Shown piece by piece: positions 5,056 through 7,075 of a stretch of DNA of 7,075 nt. The notes beneath the pieces were generated by a model, which saw nothing but the letters and a program-made list of their open reading frames with translations, was not told the origin of the DNA and did not search any database. Source of the stretch: Clostridia bacterium (GTDB taxonomy: Bacteria; Bacillota_A; Clostridia; Oscillospirales; CAG-382); contig JAGAAM010000159.1 in assembly GCA_017615235.1 (NCBI GenBank), positions 1 to 7,075 of the forward strand. Reading direction: 5' to 3'. A program made the position numbers and the translations under genes. How positions within the stretch are numbered: position 1 is the first letter of the stretch; each line of letters starts with the position of its first letter.

Positions 5056-5082
5056 AAAAAAGGAAGGGCAGGCCCCTTCCTT
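5056..5082 (-). terminator. Minus-strand terminator, AAGGAAGGG type, second copy
   Basis: AAGGAAGGG (5060-5068) pairs with CCCTTCCTT (5074-5082) with a 5-base loop; the minus-strand read ends in six T. It lies downstream of serA after a first terminator and shares its stem sequence with the hairpin at 2961-2987. Confidence 0.7.
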
Positions 5083-5093
5083 CATTGTTCATT

Positions 5094-5130
5094 AAAACAA
5101 GCCGCAACTTTTATCGCCGCGGCTTGTTTT
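5094..5130 (-). terminator. Terminator downstream of serC-serA
   Basis: AAAACAAGCCGC (5094-5105) pairs perfectly over 12 bases with GCGGCTTGTTTT (5119-5130) around a 13-base loop. The T-run is part of the stem, so it can act in either direction. The position, 53 bases after the serA stop, fits the end of the serine operon. Confidence 0.75.
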
Positions 5131-5154
5131 ACGGTATAACGTATCAATAAAATA

Positions 5155-5182
5155 ATTCTTAATTCTGAATTCTTAATTCTGA
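5155..5182. repeat. 14-bp tandem repeat, two copies
   Basis: ATTCTTAATTCTGA occurs twice in direct succession (5155-5168 and 5169-5182), immediately after the serA stop codon. Each unit contains the partly palindromic AATTCTGAATT or TTAATT. It looks like the AT-rich intergenic filler also seen at 2727-2757. No function is apparent. Confidence 0.75.
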
Positions 5183-5183
5183 A

Positions 5184-6344
5184 TTATCTCACCAGCACTC
5201 TGACTACGCCGTTGATCTTGGCGATGTCGGCGATGACGGTATCGTTGAGCGCGTCGTTGGTCTCGAAGATCGAGATCGCGTTCGCAGCCTTGGACTGGGA
5301 GATCATAGCCTCGATGTTTATGCCGTCCTCGGAAAGCTCGCCGGAGATCTGGGAAAGCATATTCGGCACGTTCTCGTGAAGGACGATCACGCGGTTCGCG
5401 GTATTGCGGGGAAGCGAGATCTCCGGATAGTTCACGCTGTTGCGGATATTGCCGTTCTCGATGTAATCGACAAGCTCCTCCGCCGCCATAACGGCGCAGT
5501 TGTCCTCCGATTCCGGGGTGGAAGCGCCGAGGTGCGGGATACAGACGACGCCTTCGACCCCCAAAAGCTCTTCGCAGGGGAAATCGGTGACGTAGGAAGC
5601 GACCTTGCCGGAAGCGAGAGCTTCGAGCATATCGGGGATGTTGCAAAGGTCGCCGCGCGAGAGGTTGATTATCCTCACGCCGTCTTTCATCTTGGAGATG
5701 TTCTCTTTATTAATAATGCCCTTGGTGGAGGGAAGCGACGGGATGTGATAGGTGACGTAATCGCTTTCGGAATAGATCGCGTCGTAATCGTCCGCCTTGC
5801 GCACCGCGCGGGAGAGCGACCAGGCGTTTTTGACGGTGATGTACGGGTCGCAGCCGACGACGTTCATACCGATGCCGTAGGCGACGTTGGCTACCATGCC
5901 GCCGATGGCGCCGAGACCGATAACGCCGAGAGTCTTGCCCTTAAGCTCCGGTCCGACGAATTTGCTTTTGCCTTTTTCGACGAGTTTTTCGACCTCGGGC
6001 TGACCCTTTAAGGACTTCGCCCATTCGATACCGCCGACGATGTTCCTCGACGCAAGGAGGAGAGCCGCGACGGCAAGCTCCTTGACGCCGTTGGCGTTCG
6101 CGCCGGGAGTGTTGAAAACGACGATGCCGTTTTCGCTGCAGCGGTCGATCGGGATGTTGTTCACACCCGCGCCGGCGCGCGCGATCGCGAGCAGGTCTTT
6201 GCCGAAAGGTTCGTCGTGCAAAGCGGCGCTGCGGACGAGTATGCCGTCCGGGTTTTCGATATTCTCGCCTACTTCGTATTTAGCCGGGTCGAAAACGTCG
6301 AGCCCGATCCTGCTTATCTTGTTGTAAAGTTTGATCTTTGCCAT
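5184..6344 (-). CDS. serA: D-3-phosphoglycerate dehydrogenase with ACT domain
   Basis: SerA oxidises 3-phosphoglycerate to 3-phosphohydroxypyruvate with NAD, the first step of serine synthesis, in the cytosol. The 386-residue length matches the compact clostridial form. Visible features are the nucleotide fold GVIGLGAIGG (Gly143, Gly145, Gly148), the acidic ribose-binding Asp166 in GCDPY, catalytic Arg230 in INLSRGDL, Glu258 in DFPCEELLG, and His271 in PHLGAST. A C-terminal ACT domain (about 317-386) begins RVIVLHENVPNMLSQISG, the usual site of serine feedback inhibition. The long intervening domain of the large SerA type is absent. Start ATG 6344 directly abuts the serC stop (TAAATG), and its AAAAGGAG site lies inside the end of serC, so the two are translationally coupled. 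Confidence 0.95.
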   Translation of the reverse strand: MAKIKLYNKISRIGLDVFDPAKYEVGENIENPDGILVRSAALHDEPFGKDLLAIARAGAGVNNIPIDRCSENGIVVFNTPGANANGVKELAVAALLLASRNIVGGIEWAKSLKGQPEVEKLVEKGKSKFVGPELKGKTLGVIGLGAIGGMVANVAYGIGMNVVGCDPYITVKNAWSLSRAVRKADDYDAIYSESDYVTYHIPSLPSTKGIINKENISKMKDGVRIINLSRGDLCNIPDMLEALASGKVASYVTDFPCEELLGVEGVVCIPHLGASTPESEDNCAVMAAEELVDYIENGNIRNSVNYPEISLPRNTANRVIVLHENVPNMLSQISGELSEDGINIEAMISQSKAANAISIFETNDALNDTVIADIAKINGVVRVLVR

Positions 6345-7075
6345 TTATGCGTTCTCCTTTTCGTATTCGCGCATGAAGTCGATGAGCTTTTCGACGCCCT
6401 CGACCGGCATGCCGTTATAGATCGATGCGCGCATACCGCCGACGGAGCGGTGGCCTTTGAGGTTGACGAAGCCGGCTTTCGCGGCGGCGGCGCAGAACGC
6501 CTTGTCCTTTTCGGGATCGCCGGTGACGAAGCAGACGTTCATGAGCGAGCGCACGTTTTTGTCCGCGGTGGGTCTGAAAAGTTTGGAATTGTCGAGATAG
6601 TCGTAAAGCATCCCGGCTTTTTTGAGGTTGATCTTTTCGCGCTCTTCGAGTCCGCCGGTGGCGAGCAGCCATTTGTAGACAAGACCCGCGACGTAGATCG
6701 AATAGCAGGGCGGAGTGTTGTACATGGATCCGTTCTCGACCTGGACCTTGTAATCGAGCATTACCGGAGTGCCTTCGCGCGCGCCGGTGACGAGATCCTC
6801 GCGAATGACGACGAGCGTCATGCCGGCGGGGCCCATGTTCTTCTGAGCGCCGGCGTAGATAACGCCGAATTTGCTGACGTCTACGGGACGGGAGAGGATG
6901 CCGGAGGACATATCCGCGACGAGCGGGATATCGCCGGTCTCCGGGATATAATCGTAAACGGTGCCGAAGATGGTGTTGTTATAGCAGATGTGAACGTAAT
7001 CGGCGTCCTTCGAGAACTCCGTAACGTGAGGGATATAGGCGAAATTGCGGTCCTTGGAGGAGGCGATGATATTCA
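6345..7075 (-). CDS. serC: Phosphoserine aminotransferase, 5' part beyond window
   Basis: The visible 242 residues are the C-terminal two thirds of SerC (family length about 360); the frame stays open to the right edge, so the start lies outside. SerC is a PLP enzyme that moves an amino group from glutamate to 3-phosphohydroxypyruvate, giving phosphoserine. Diagnostic pieces are HICYNNTIFGT (substrate/cofactor region), PLVADMSSGILSRPVDVSKF, and GAQKNMGPAGM, where the Lys encoded at 6840-6842 is the Schiff-base lysine. The end, GGMRASIYNGMPVEGVEKLIDFM, is the standard SerC C-terminus. An internal ATG at 6911 is not a start, because the family sequence continues upstream of it. The gene is followed without a gap by serA in one operon. 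Regulation would lie upstream, out of view. Confidence 0.95.
   Translation of the reverse strand, partial: NIIASSKDRNFAYIPHVTEFSKDADYVHICYNNTIFGTVYDYIPETGDIPLVADMSSGILSRPVDVSKFGVIYAGAQKNMGPAGMTLVVIREDLVTGAREGTPVMLDYKVQVENGSMYNTPPCYSIYVAGLVYKWLLATGGLEEREKINLKKAGMLYDYLDNSKLFRPTADKNVRSLMNVCFVTGDPEKDKAFCAAAAKAGFVNLKGHRSVGGMRASIYNGMPVEGVEKLIDFMREYEKENA

Noticed and set aside
4897..5085. 62-codon minus-strand frame
   Set aside because: It runs through the terminator hairpin and the promoter region, and has a biased AT-driven C-terminus with no similarity to any family I know.
5376..6011. 211-codon plus-strand frame inside serA
   Set aside because: Antisense shadow of serA, whose catalytic and nucleotide-binding motifs are intact on the minus strand.
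6345..6911. Start of serC at the ATG at 6911
   Set aside because: The SerC family sequence continues in frame upstream to the window edge (HICYNNTIFGT), so this ATG is internal.

Overview
The window looks like chromosomal DNA from an anaerobic Firmicute of the class Clostridia, probably a gut-type Oscillospirales or Christensenellales relative. The reasons are strong AGGAGG-type ribosome sites, near-consensus sigma-A promoters, GC-rich core genes (hand counts of two core-gene lines give about 58-60% GC), many intrinsic terminators of the AAGGAAGGG type, and the protein families present. The taxonomic call is an inference from style, not from a marker gene.

Layout. Positions 1-410 hold no gene. 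They hold one truncated and one complete copy of a 247-bp unit made almost entirely of short hairpins separated by a heptamer. The heptamer reads GCGATAT in the left half and flips to ATATCGC in the right half. A consensus promoter (435-462) then drives a Phd/YefM-type antitoxin and a Doc (death-on-curing) toxin that overlap by ATGA (507-1126). These are followed on the same strand by an M42-family aminopeptidase (1174-2214) and a GNAT acetyltransferase (2227-2715), ending in a strong terminator.

Positions 2716-3108 are gene-free but densely structured: two plus-strand terminators, two minus-strand terminators and a long compound hairpin at 2862-2924. Then come two minus-strand genes that look co-transcribed: a secreted Cys/His protein with three CxxC pairs (3804-4727) and, downstream of it, a lipoprotein of unknown function (3109-3786). 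They are clearly lower in GC (about 43% in two sampled lines) than the flanking genes. Their 5' region (4728-4930) has its own promoter, a perfect 12-bp palindrome, and an unusual strong ribosome site leading into AUG-UAA.

Positions 4931-5183 hold a 22-codon orphan reading frame, two minus-strand terminators and a short tandem repeat. The right end is a serine-biosynthesis operon on the minus strand: serC (cut by the window edge) followed directly by serA. It turns phosphohydroxypyruvate chemistry into one unit, with SerA making 3-phosphohydroxypyruvate and SerC transaminating it.

The strongest candidate for something undescribed is the hairpin-ladder element at 1-410. The four left-hand heptamers can pair one-to-one with the four right-hand heptamers, which would give a nested ladder with a hairpin on each side of every rung.
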